This document shows, one piece after another, positions 36,474-45,359 of a stretch of DNA of 64,000 nt; the stretch's first letter is position 1, and the number at the start of each line of letters is the position of its first letter. Made by a program: the position numbers and the translations under genes. Under the pieces are notes generated by a model, which searched no databases, was not told where the DNA came from, and was given only the letters and a program-made list of their open reading frames with translations. The DNA lies in assembly GCF_019219075.1 (NCBI RefSeq), contig NZ_JAHUWJ010000028.1, positions 18,046-82,045 of the forward strand, in the 5' to 3' direction. Source of the DNA: Chitinophaga sp. sic0106. GTDB taxonomy: Bacteria > Bacteroidota > Bacteroidia > Chitinophagales > Chitinophagaceae.

Positions 36474-38699
36474 TCAATTTTGATCCATGAGTTCTTCCGA
36501 TTTATGGATACTATATTTGTAACGTTGTTTGAGATTATTGATTGCGGCGGAAAGATTGAGAAAATAAGATGTGATCTCTGTGGTTTTATTTATTTCAACG
36601 CTGTACTCTTCCATGGAACTAAGAAATGCTTGGTGGGGGCCATTATTTTGGCAGAAGTTAATCAGGTCTGAAACTTGAAAGTCTTGTTTCGCCCAGAGTC
36701 TGAAACTAAGTAAGTCTTCTCCAGGTATCTGATAGTTCCAAACTCCTTTATTAACGAATGCTGTCAATTCATGTACATTTCTTACTGGATATCCATTTAT
36801 GTGATATCCGTATAATTTTCTTACTGAGGGCACAATAATAAATTGCATTTGCTTAATTTCTGACATCTCAATACCGGTACGTGAACAAAACTCTTTTAAA
36901 AAAGAAGGATCACTAAGCGCAGAATTTAAATAGTCTAATTGCGAGACTGCCTTTTCAAAGACATTTACTGTGGTCCTGTACTCGAAGGCGTCAGTAGAGT
37001 GGATTGTATCCTTGCACTCTGCGATAAAGAGGTATCCGTCTTTAAACGCATAAAAATCAATATCACTTTCGGTTTGAGATGAACTATCATATGTAACTTT
37101 AAATTCTGCTCCAGTTAAGAATCCTTTTTCCTTAAAAGATTTTACTAGAGTATGAGGGATCTGCTCGTGGTATGGCATTTGGCCAGCTTTGAAATTATTT
37201 CTTCGTTTGGCTTCTAAAGGGAAAATGTTTCTAACGGTGTTTGAGTTGGCAAGCACAGAAGGTTGTACAAGAAAGTAATCGTCTTTCTGGATGATTGGCG
37301 TGTATTGTAAGTCGAGAGGCTCGTTGCTACCAGTTTCCCAGCAAATCATCTTCAGATATTTTTCTACTTTAGAAGGTTCGCCTGCCTTTTCAAGTAGTTC
37401 AACTATTTCATTTTTTTTGAAAAGGATAAGTATAGCATCAAAGGTTATGTCTCTATTGTCACTATTCAAATATTCTAGGAATTTATTGCTAAACAGGAAA
37501 TATAGTAGCACAAATACTCGATTAAATAATATGAAGTCATATAAAGTGAATCCATTACTTAATTCATATTTTATGAGGTTTTCCTGAGGAATAAGAAGTT
37601 CTTTTTCAACGTGGCTTAGCATTTGCATTTCCTCTGCAAAGGAATCAATTTGTTTTTTACAGAGAAATTCTATAATTGGAAGGGCAATATTCAATCTGAA
37701 TCTCTTGTATGGTATTGTTTTTAGTTCAATTGTATTTGGATATTTGTCGTTTATTTCTGTTGCAAGCGCTTTTAGGCTCGGAAATTCTTTGGTAAATTGC
37801 TGCACATAAAATTTGTCGGTATCGGTCTGAGTTTTATAAATAATGTGAGAAAGTTCGATGCTTTTTGCTAGATCGATGTCAGCTTGTCTTACGATCGTCT
37901 TTTCGCCAGTATGATAACAGACATACCCAAAGGATTCAATAGAGATCTCTAATTCTTTAATTACCCGTAGTTTACAAGCAGCCAGTATTAGTTGGCTTGC
38001 TATCTTGCTATTAATGAAGTTATAATCGATAAATATAAGATCTTCTTTGTTTATAGGTAGCCTCTCATTTAACATTAGTAATAAGAGTGAAATGCCTTCT
38101 GATATTTCTTCTTTCGTGTAAAAATTCATCCTTTGGTAGCTATATAATTCTCTTTCTGCCTCCCTTTCGGTTAGAAAATTATATTCATTGATGGCTAGTA
38201 AAGATTTAATTATACTTAATTTCCCTAAGCGTCCGGGTACTTTTGGAGTATTAAATCCTCTGCAAGTTTTGATTTTTTTAAGTATATCATTGTGTAGAAT
38301 CTTTATCTCACTATATAGTTCTGTAAAATTGTTTAATGATTCGAGGTAGATCTGCTCCTTTGGACTAAGCCTAAATAAATTTTTATACCTTATGAGATGT
38401 GTGGAAATACTTGGAACCGGATTTTTGACGTTTAAATATCTAGAATGCCTAAGGAATCCATTCTTTTTAATTCGTTCCAATGAATAAGCTTTATTAATGC
38501 AAAGAACTAGTGATATAAAATCTATCGCACGATTCAGTTTGCCAGCTAATAAAAAAGAATCAATGTCATTCAATAATTCCTTTATGAAATTTTCTTCTTC
38601 TTTTCTGCTTTTAAAGCTAAGTGGAAGTGGGTTCGTATCTAAGAAGTGAGCCCAATCTGATTTGGGTAGGGATTTTTGCCAATCTGTTTTCGTAGCCAT
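36474..38699 (-). CDS. Large protein with C-terminal PD-(D/E)XK nuclease-like domain
   Basis: 741 residues from ATG 38699; a TTG four codons earlier is unlikely. The N-terminal 500 residues are mostly helical and not recognised. Near residues 535-620: GAEFKVTY, then SDIDFYAF, then YLFIAECKDT, which is the E...D...E-x-K layout of restriction-endonuclease-fold enzymes, followed by a helix EKAVSQLDYLN. Probably a nucleic-acid cleaving protein of the island, transcribed alone between the caspase and cyclase genes (gaps 196 and 446 bases). Strongly AT-rich. Role in defence is inference from context. Confidence 0.55.
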   Translation of the reverse strand: MATKTDWQKSLPKSDWAHFLDTNPLPLSFKSRKEEENFIKELLNDIDSFLLAGKLNRAIDFISLVLCINKAYSLERIKKNGFLRHSRYLNVKNPVPSISTHLIRYKNLFRLSPKEQIYLESLNNFTELYSEIKILHNDILKKIKTCRGFNTPKVPGRLGKLSIIKSLLAINEYNFLTEREAERELYSYQRMNFYTKEEISEGISLLLLMLNERLPINKEDLIFIDYNFINSKIASQLILAACKLRVIKELEISIESFGYVCYHTGEKTIVRQADIDLAKSIELSHIIYKTQTDTDKFYVQQFTKEFPSLKALATEINDKYPNTIELKTIPYKRFRLNIALPIIEFLCKKQIDSFAEEMQMLSHVEKELLIPQENLIKYELSNGFTLYDFILFNRVFVLLYFLFSNKFLEYLNSDNRDITFDAILILFKKNEIVELLEKAGEPSKVEKYLKMICWETGSNEPLDLQYTPIIQKDDYFLVQPSVLANSNTVRNIFPLEAKRRNNFKAGQMPYHEQIPHTLVKSFKEKGFLTGAEFKVTYDSSSQTESDIDFYAFKDGYLFIAECKDTIHSTDAFEYRTTVNVFEKAVSQLDYLNSALSDPSFLKEFCSRTGIEMSEIKQMQFIIVPSVRKLYGYHINGYPVRNVHELTAFVNKGVWNYQIPGEDLLSFRLWAKQDFQVSDLINFCQNNGPHQAFLSSMEEYSVEINKTTEITSYFLNLSAAINNLKQRYKYSIHKSEELMDQN

Positions 38700-38895
38700 C
38701 TTATAATGCAATAAGTATATAAATTTACTCTAGTTTACTCCGAAAATTGTGGATAAATGGAACTCGAAAGGCATGGAAAGGACTAATCTATATTGTTTCA
38801 TAGTGTTTCATAGTGTTTAGATCTATCCTGCTACAAGGAGTGACTTTAGACAACTACCTCTTTCATTAATTCATAAACTGTCGGAAAATGAAAAA

Positions 38896-40341
38896 TTAGA
38901 ATGGTAAATCATCATCAGATATATTCGCGTTTTGATTTGGTTCGCCAATTTCAGTAGTTTCTGACACATGGGTTGCATCATTGAGCTTAAATTTGGCTTC
39001 CAGTGTTTCCATAATTAGGTTTTGAATATTTTGTTTAATATCATCTAGGCTCTTTGTAATTCCATCTTTATCTGTAATTATCTGCTCTACAGTTCGCCAT
39101 TTGGAACCTGAAATATTTAGTCTTTTGTTCTCCCAGTTTTTTTGGAGATACTCTGCAATATTGAAAAAGAATCTGATGTACTTTTTAGTTAAAAGGTACA
39201 TTATATGGCAGTTGTAGCTAGTCAAGTTGGGGTACTTTCCAAGTATGTCTATCGAAATCGTTTTAAACGGAGGTTCAACATTAAGTTCAAAACCTGCAAT
39301 TTCTTCATATTCACCATGATCTTCATCATAGACTGTGTGGTAATAAACATGAGTAGAATAATCGTTGGTTTGTTCATTGATCCATCGTTCTATTATCCAT
39401 TTTTTGGGAGTAAAATCATAATCTTGTAAGAAACTAACTTCAACGGCATAAATCGAATCGAGATCTGGTCCTAATGTTAGGCTTGACAATATTTTTTTAA
39501 CAAAATCTAATGTTTGAATGGCACCTTCCTTACTTGTATAATCTTTAGCATCTTTTTTTACCAGCTCCAAAAGGGTAAGTGCTGGTTTTGCTGAGGAAGG
39601 GTCTATTAAAATCTGTGGCTTAATAGAGTCTAAATAATTTCTTAAATTAGTATTGATGCGACAAAATATGTGAGTTAAAACCCCTTGGATTACATAGAAC
39701 GGAGTTTGATCTGCGTTGTCGATGAAGTCATCTAGAATAACGTCAATAATTCCTTTATACCTTATATCCTGCGTCGTACTCACTATTAAAGCTTTGACAA
39801 AGCTTTCAGTAAATGCGCTTATGAAGCTGGTTTGATATGACGACTGATTATTTAATGAAGAACTTAGAAAATAGCAATTGTGGTATCCTGTTCCTGAATC
39901 ACGAAAGTATTTCGCCATGGCATCATTTTCTTTTATATAAGTAGTTCCCGATTGGCAGGCATCCACTACCTTTACGACAAGATTAGGGTTTAACGATTTG
40001 AAGAGGTCGTCTATATCCTTGTTTTGTAGAGAGGTTTGATTTCTTTTTTTAAAATCAAAATCGGACAGTACATAATAAAATTCATTATTCGAAAACTCTC
40101 CATGACCAGAATAATAGAAGAAAAGATCATCAATTTTTTTTCCTAGATGTGAGTCAATAAAGTTATTTATTAGCTCTTTGGTCTTAGAACTATCTTCGTT
40201 ATTGTTAATATATAAAATTGGATCGAACTTTTCTGTATGAGATAAAATTTCATAGATTAGTTTCGCATCATTTTTGCACCCTGGGAGGTTGTTTTTTGGA
40301 TTTTGGTACTCACTGACGCCAATAATAATTGCAATATTCAT
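38896..40341 (-). CDS. Caspase-like (peptidase C14) protein
   Basis: 481 residues. Caspase fold at 1-210: AIIIGVSEYQNPKNNLPGCKNDA, catalytic His80 in YYSGHGEF and Cys129 in VDACQSGTTY, so the dyad is intact. The C-terminal 270 residues (starting near PFYVIQGVLTHIF) are not recognised; they may sense a trigger. Bacterial caspase-like proteins act as suicide effectors in several anti-phage systems. No partner gene is clearly coupled; the nearest same-strand neighbour is the PD-(D/E)XK protein after 196 bases. Confidence 0.8.
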   Translation of the reverse strand: MNIAIIIGVSEYQNPKNNLPGCKNDAKLIYEILSHTEKFDPILYINNNEDSSKTKELINNFIDSHLGKKIDDLFFYYSGHGEFSNNEFYYVLSDFDFKKRNQTSLQNKDIDDLFKSLNPNLVVKVVDACQSGTTYIKENDAMAKYFRDSGTGYHNCYFLSSSLNNQSSYQTSFISAFTESFVKALIVSTTQDIRYKGIIDVILDDFIDNADQTPFYVIQGVLTHIFCRINTNLRNYLDSIKPQILIDPSSAKPALTLLELVKKDAKDYTSKEGAIQTLDFVKKILSSLTLGPDLDSIYAVEVSFLQDYDFTPKKWIIERWINEQTNDYSTHVYYHTVYDEDHGEYEEIAGFELNVEPPFKTISIDILGKYPNLTSYNCHIMYLLTKKYIRFFFNIAEYLQKNWENKRLNISGSKWRTVEQIITDKDGITKSLDDIKQNIQNLIMETLEAKFKLNDATHVSETTEIGEPNQNANISDDDLPF

Positions 40342-40453
40342 TTTACAGAATTCTGGTGGTTAATAAGGAAGCTACTATATACTCAACTTATATTCTTTAA
40401 GATAACAAAGATTTTTGTATTGAGATAACCCAACCAAGTATTTATTGCATCAA

Positions 40454-40562
40454 TTTCAACCGCTAAACGAACCACGACATCCAAGTAATAAAAACGCAAA
40501 TGTTACATAGTAAGGAGCTTAAAGCCTTTGGTTTCTGACCCAAACAGATATTGTGTGAGCCA
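40454..40562. repeat. Right copy of the diverged direct repeat
   Basis: Counterpart of 35131-35238, about 5.3 kb away in the same orientation. Lies between the caspase and recombinase genes. Its tRNA-like box reads CTGACCCAAACAGAT. The remaining intergenic DNA to 40691 shows no gene. Confidence 0.5.
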
Positions 40563-40691
40563 ACGATATTTGGGTGTGAAATGTATATTTGTTAGAGAAT
40601 TTCAAAATATTATTGTTTGTCAATGTGTTATATATCTGTATCGTTCTATTGTGTGGTAATCAATTTACCTCTTTGTCACCATAAAAACTGA

Positions 40692-42320
40692 ATGATTATG
40701 AAAAACACTCCCACCAACGGCGCAATTGGCTACGCCAGAATCTCCACCAAAGACCAATCTGCCTACTCCATTCCTTACCAGCGAAAAGCCATCATAGACT
40801 ATTGTGCCCATTACGAGTTAGATTTACTAGCTGTTTTTACAGATGAAGGTGAAAGCAGCTATTCTTTTGATCGACCGAATTGGCAGGCCCTGGAGAGATT
40901 TATCAAGCAACATAAAGGAGAAGTGAGTTATCTCATTATCCTGGACCATGACCGGTTTAGTCGTAATCTCTCAGAGGCATTAACGAAGATAGATCAGCTT
41001 GAAAAAAGCCTCAATGTAAAAGTGTTATCCGTTTACGAGCCGACAAGTACAGATACCAGGTCGCCGGATACTTTTTTGAGCCGGGCATTCAAACTATTGT
41101 TAGCCAATAATGAATTGCTTCGAATTAGAGAGAGAACCAGGCGGGGGATAAGGTTGGCGCGGGAATCCGGAAGAGTTGTTAATACCGCACCATTTGGCTA
41201 TAAGAATAAAAGAGATGAAAACGATAGGCCTATAATTGTTGTCGATCCGGCGCGGGCGCCGATTATAGTGCAGATGTTTGATGATTTCCTAACAGGGCTA
41301 CCTCATAAACGAATTACAGAAGATGCCAGAAAGAAAGGATTTACGTTAAAGGGGAAGAGCGCACTGGTTAGAGTATTGACAAATTCGGTCTATGCCGGAC
41401 TTATTAAAATTCCTGCTTACGATAAAAAGCCGGAGAAATTCGTTTATGGATTACATGAGCCATTGATCAAAGAAGACGTTTTCTGGAGGGTTCAGGAATT
41501 ATTAAACAGTAAGCCTAAGCCGAGAATAACACCGACAGACGAGATTTTCTTACGTGGATTCCTTTATTGTGCATGTGGTGCAGCTTATACGGGATCATTC
41601 AGCAGGGGCAAATCAATGCAATATTATTTGTATTACAGGTGTCTCCGTGAAGGAAGGCCTAATTACCGCGCTGATGCCTTGCATGCATTCTTCCTGATCT
41701 TGCTTAGTAAATTGATTTTCTCGCAGCATTTGAAGGCTGCTATTGAAGGAGCCACTAAGGAACAGCTAGAGAGCATGTTAAACGTTGAAATTTTGACCAC
41801 AAAAAACAATCAAAAGGAAATAGCAGAAATAGAGCAGAAGTGCGAAAGGTTGGAGGAGTGTTTATTAAATGACCAAATAGAGCCTTCTTCATATAAGAAA
41901 TGGTACAGCAAATTAAGAGAACAAAAGTCTGTTTTGCAGAAAGAAATTGATGATCTGGCAAGGGAGTCGCAGGCCCTTCAGGAGAAATTCGGGAGAATTA
42001 TTCCCTTACTATTAAACGCGAAGAATGTCTTTGACCATTGCAAGATGGCTTCCAGGCAAAGGTTTATGCGGAAGATATTTGAAGCGGGGCTGATTTATGA
42101 TGGAAAAATTTTCAGTGCCTCGTACCTGCATCCGGCGTTTATGCATATACGTGAGGAGTTGAATGGGGAGAGCTTATTGGAGATGGTATCGGTAGTTTCT
42201 GATACTAATTGGCTCTCTGATTGTAGCGTAGAAATATCGATTGATGAGGACAAACTACTGGCAGCAGAAAATCAATTAGCTACTTTAATTGTTGAGTTAA
42301 TCGCTGAAACTATTTGCTAA
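40692..42320 (+). CDS. Large serine recombinase
   Basis: 542 residues. Resolvase domain with nucleophile Ser18 in GYARISTKDQS and LDHDRFSRN; recombinase domain (RIRERTRRGIRLARESG; PFGYKNKRD); a zinc-ribbon-like part with YCACGAAYTG and YRCLREGR, where a fourth cysteine is not seen; coiled coil about 365-435. Long serine recombinases of this kind integrate and excise phages and elements at short att sites. It points away from the island toward the tRNA-Met gene and is the only mobility gene found; no excisionase, capsid or conjugation gene is present. Confidence 0.9.
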   Translation: MIMKNTPTNGAIGYARISTKDQSAYSIPYQRKAIIDYCAHYELDLLAVFTDEGESSYSFDRPNWQALERFIKQHKGEVSYLIILDHDRFSRNLSEALTKIDQLEKSLNVKVLSVYEPTSTDTRSPDTFLSRAFKLLLANNELLRIRERTRRGIRLARESGRVVNTAPFGYKNKRDENDRPIIVVDPARAPIIVQMFDDFLTGLPHKRITEDARKKGFTLKGKSALVRVLTNSVYAGLIKIPAYDKKPEKFVYGLHEPLIKEDVFWRVQELLNSKPKPRITPTDEIFLRGFLYCACGAAYTGSFSRGKSMQYYLYYRCLREGRPNYRADALHAFFLILLSKLIFSQHLKAAIEGATKEQLESMLNVEILTTKNNQKEIAEIEQKCERLEECLLNDQIEPSSYKKWYSKLREQKSVLQKEIDDLARESQALQEKFGRIIPLLLNAKNVFDHCKMASRQRFMRKIFEAGLIYDGKIFSASYLHPAFMHIREELNGESLLEMVSVVSDTNWLSDCSVEISIDEDKLLAAENQLATLIVELIAETIC

Positions 42321-42481
42321 TTCTATTCGATTTTTCAGCTAAGTTTTTTAGATACCCATAATGGGAGTTGAAAACATTATACGTTGAAAATTAATATTTT
42401 ATGAAGGTAAGAAAAACTGGAATTGTGTCGGAGTTAGGAGAGAGAAAAACTAAATAGGTCTTAATCAGCTACTTAGAAAAT

Positions 42482-42513
42482 AAGAAAGCCGCATCATATG
42501 ATGCGGCTTTCTT
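42482..42513 (-). terminator. Terminator of tRNA-Met, perfect 32-bp palindrome
   Basis: AAGAAAGCCGCATCAT followed directly by its reverse complement (arms 42482-42497, 42498-42513), two bases from the tRNA 3' end. Confidence 0.85.
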
Positions 42514-42515
42514 CG

Positions 42516-42589
42516 TAGCGAGATCGGGAGTTGAACCCGAGACCTTTGGGTTATGAATCCAACGCTCTAACCACCTGAGCTACCTCGCC
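42516..42589 (-). tRNA. tRNA-Met (elongator type, anticodon CAT)
   Basis: Minus strand: acceptor GGCGAGG/TCTCGCT (two G-U pairs, first pair formed), D stem GCTC/GAGC, anticodon stem TTGGA-TTCATAA-CCCAA, T stem TCGGG/CCCGA, discriminator A, no encoded CCA. The paired acceptor end and the weaker anticodon stem distinguish it from the initiator gene. A CAT tRNA can also be the lysidine-modified isoleucine tRNA; the body sequence favours elongator Met. Confidence 0.85.
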
Positions 42590-42641
42590 AAATCGTTTTG
42601 TATTTCAGCAACCATGGCTGCTTTCCCTCAAAACGGGAGTG

Positions 42642-42674
42642 CAAAGATAACGGCTATTAAATGAAAAATCAAAA
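42642..42674 (-). promoter_or_regulatory. Promoter of tRNA-Met
   Basis: Minus-strand TTTTG (42674-42670), 20 bases, TATCTTTG (42649-42642), a full TAnnTTTG match, about 53 bases before the mature tRNA end. Confidence 0.65.
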
Positions 42675-42708
42675 TGTATTTTCAACTTTTTTAAAAAAAT
42701 ATTTCAAC

Positions 42709-45246
42709 TCAGCTTTTTTCATCTGGTTTTTCAAAGTTACGTATAACCGATTCATCCACACTGCGAATGTGTAAATCCCGCTGTGGATAAGGCAATTCAA
42801 TGCCTGCCCGGTTGAACTCATCGTATATATATGCCAGGACATCACTCTGCAGCGGCCCCGCATCTCCCAACTCCGAAATCCAGAAATACACCTTGAAATT
42901 GATGGAGTTGTCCGCAAACTGACTCAGTAATATCAGCGGGGCAGGAGCGGTAAGCACCCCCGTACGCGCCGTAAAAGCACTGTTGATAATATCTTTTACC
43001 TGCTGTACATCGCTGCCATATGCCACCCCTATAGTAAAATCTACCCTTCGATTCCTGCTCGTCAGCGTCCAGTTGATCAGCTGCTGTGATATCAGGTCGC
43101 CATTCGGTACAATTACTTCCGACCCGTCATAAGCCGAAATCTTGCTGGACCGTATACCTATCTCCTTCACCACGCCGGAGCGCGTACCCAGCTCTATCAC
43201 ATCACCTACCTCGATAGGCTTCTCAAAGGCAAGTATAATCCCCGATACCAGGTTGTTTACCACATTCTGCAATCCGAAGCCAATACCTACGCCCAATGCC
43301 CCAATAACAATGGCAATCTTGTCCATCGGTATGCCGGAAGCAGAAAAGGCAAGCAGAAAACCACCCGCCAGTATAGTGAGCCGAAGCAATAAAATCGCCG
43401 ACCCAAGTTTATTCTTTTTGCCGGTGCTCTGCTGCCCCGAAGAGCCGAACAAATAGGAAATTAGCTGCGATACTACAAATGCCACCCATATCACAATCAC
43501 AAATACAATGATGCTCCTGAACGTGAATTCAAGGCTACCCAGTGTACGGTTGGTAGATAAAAAGTTACTCAGCCAGTTGTACAAAACTTCATACATGTAA
43601 AGGTTGCGCGACACCAACACCAGCCAGCCGAAAAAGGCCAGCACTGTAAAAAGCGTGCGTAGCTTATTTTGCACCTCCTGGTAATCTACAAAAGAGATAA
43701 AACTGCTGCTCGTTTTGTTGGCTTCCACCTGCAGATATACTGCCTCCAGCAGAATGGTAGTAACCACATACAGATTTACAGCCATAAAGGTGTTAACAAC
43801 CGCACTGGAGCCAAGGATTTTAGCGAGACTAACCCGCGCAATCAATACCGCTACCAGCGAAAAAAACGCTGTCAGCATATAGATGATCAGCAACGGAGCC
43901 GTGTATTTGGGCTCCGCAAAAGTCGACACCGACGTCTCCCGAAATAACCTGATGCCTAATATCACTGAAAAGGTTGCGCCTATAAGTACCCCCCACTGCT
44001 CTACATAAGTCACCTCTGTCAATAAATTATTCAGCGAATACACAATCAATAACCCCATCAGCATCAACCAGTGTTTGAATAAGGTTTTGGGCAATTGTTT
44101 GTGGAACATGTAAGTCAATGCCAGCATGATAATAAACCACATGATCTCGGTATAAAGTATGGGATACCGGATCGATAAAACGGTTGACAATGTAGTGATT
44201 AACAACAACGTACTGGCTATCGGGAACCGGTACAGATATTTGGAATGCAGTAGTATCGCCTCCGCCTCCTGGTCTGCATGCCTCGCCCGGATACGACGGA
44301 TATTATAAAAAACCCACCAGCCAAAAAGCATCGTGAGCAACAACCACACAAAAAATATAGGCCAGTGAATCGCAAAAAACAGCCCCAATACTTTGGTGCT
44401 CTTATGTAACGACACCTTGGCCACCTGCAGGAAGGTCATCGGATTAATGCTGTCCCGCTTCGGTTTCCAGATGTAATGATAGTCCCGGTTAAACATATGA
44501 CGGGTAAACTGCTGAATCCTGAAATTCATATCTTCCAGCAGGTCACTTACCTCTATATACCGGTTAGCCACCTTGTTCTGCAATAGCCCTATTTTGATAA
44601 GATTAACCCTGTTTGCACTATCTACCGCCCTGAATTTTGTGATCAGGTTGGATAACTGACCCACATAAAACCCATACAGCTCATCCTCCGAAGGAATGTT
44701 GCGCATAGCAGTATCCCTGCGGAGAGAATGAATGGTGTCATTGATCTCCACCAAACGGTCGTAATAAGAAAAAAGGGTCGATTGCCAGGAATTCAGCTTG
44801 CGCTCCAGCTGATCCAGCATGATCTTGTTGGTGTGGATATCATTGAGGTTGGGAGTACGGGAAAGACCGGCAATATTCAGTTTTACCAGTGCCAGACAGC
44901 TGTCTATCAACGGCAGCATATCAGTAATGCCGGAAGTATCAAAGCCCCTTTTTAAGGAGCTCATCTCCTGGTTGAGTAAAAGGGTATAATTTTCTATCCG
45001 GTTGATAAGTAAGGCCACGGTGGTGTCAGACCTGCGTATCCGCGACTCACTACTGGTATCAGCAGCGGCTTTTTTCAGATTCCGGCTGATGGTAGCACTG
45101 TCCGCCGGCCGCAGGGTGTCATGCGCCATCGTATTGATAGCCGCCGTCTTCTTGCGCTGGGCCTCCGCCGGCATGAAATGCATGCACAGCCAGCAACACA
45201 GCAGCACCGGAATTATCCGCCAACGTATAATAACCTGAATGGACAT
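42709..45246 (-). CDS. MscS-family mechanosensitive channel, large form
   Basis: 845 residues. Signal peptide, a periplasmic helical region to about 290, then about eleven membrane segments, the last giving the MscS pore and beta domain: GVGIGFGLQNVVNNLVSGII, EKPIEVGDVIELGTRSGVV, SKISAYDGSEVIVPNGDLIS. It is an MscK-like large channel that releases solutes under low osmotic strength. Divergent from glpD with 113 bases between. Confidence 0.92.
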   Translation of the reverse strand: MSIQVIIRWRIIPVLLCCWLCMHFMPAEAQRKKTAAINTMAHDTLRPADSATISRNLKKAAADTSSESRIRRSDTTVALLINRIENYTLLLNQEMSSLKRGFDTSGITDMLPLIDSCLALVKLNIAGLSRTPNLNDIHTNKIMLDQLERKLNSWQSTLFSYYDRLVEINDTIHSLRRDTAMRNIPSEDELYGFYVGQLSNLITKFRAVDSANRVNLIKIGLLQNKVANRYIEVSDLLEDMNFRIQQFTRHMFNRDYHYIWKPKRDSINPMTFLQVAKVSLHKSTKVLGLFFAIHWPIFFVWLLLTMLFGWWVFYNIRRIRARHADQEAEAILLHSKYLYRFPIASTLLLITTLSTVLSIRYPILYTEIMWFIIMLALTYMFHKQLPKTLFKHWLMLMGLLIVYSLNNLLTEVTYVEQWGVLIGATFSVILGIRLFRETSVSTFAEPKYTAPLLIIYMLTAFFSLVAVLIARVSLAKILGSSAVVNTFMAVNLYVVTTILLEAVYLQVEANKTSSSFISFVDYQEVQNKLRTLFTVLAFFGWLVLVSRNLYMYEVLYNWLSNFLSTNRTLGSLEFTFRSIIVFVIVIWVAFVVSQLISYLFGSSGQQSTGKKNKLGSAILLLRLTILAGGFLLAFSASGIPMDKIAIVIGALGVGIGFGLQNVVNNLVSGIILAFEKPIEVGDVIELGTRSGVVKEIGIRSSKISAYDGSEVIVPNGDLISQQLINWTLTSRNRRVDFTIGVAYGSDVQQVKDIINSAFTARTGVLTAPAPLILLSQFADNSINFKVYFWISELGDAGPLQSDVLAYIYDEFNRAGIELPYPQRDLHIRSVDESVIRNFEKPDEKS

Positions 45247-45322
45247 ATGTTAATTATATCAGGAACGCTTTTATAGCGTTAAAAGTTTGCTCTTTCCCAA
45301 ACATTTAGGCGTTTAGGCCGTT

Positions 45323-45330
45323 TACTTTTG
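45323..45330 (+). promoter_or_regulatory. -7 box of glpD
   Basis: TACTTTTG matches TAnnTTTG, 30 bases before the glpD ATG; no clear -33 element at the right distance. Confidence 0.5.
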
Positions 45331-45359
45331 GTAGCCTGACCGCTGGAAAAATTTTTTAT

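Noticed and set aside
35284..40341. Calling cyclase, nuclease and caspase genes one operonic Pycsar- or CBASS-type system
   Set aside because: Gaps are 196 and 446 bases, a minus-strand terminator-like hairpin lies between nuclease and cyclase genes, and no nucleotide-binding effector domain is visible.
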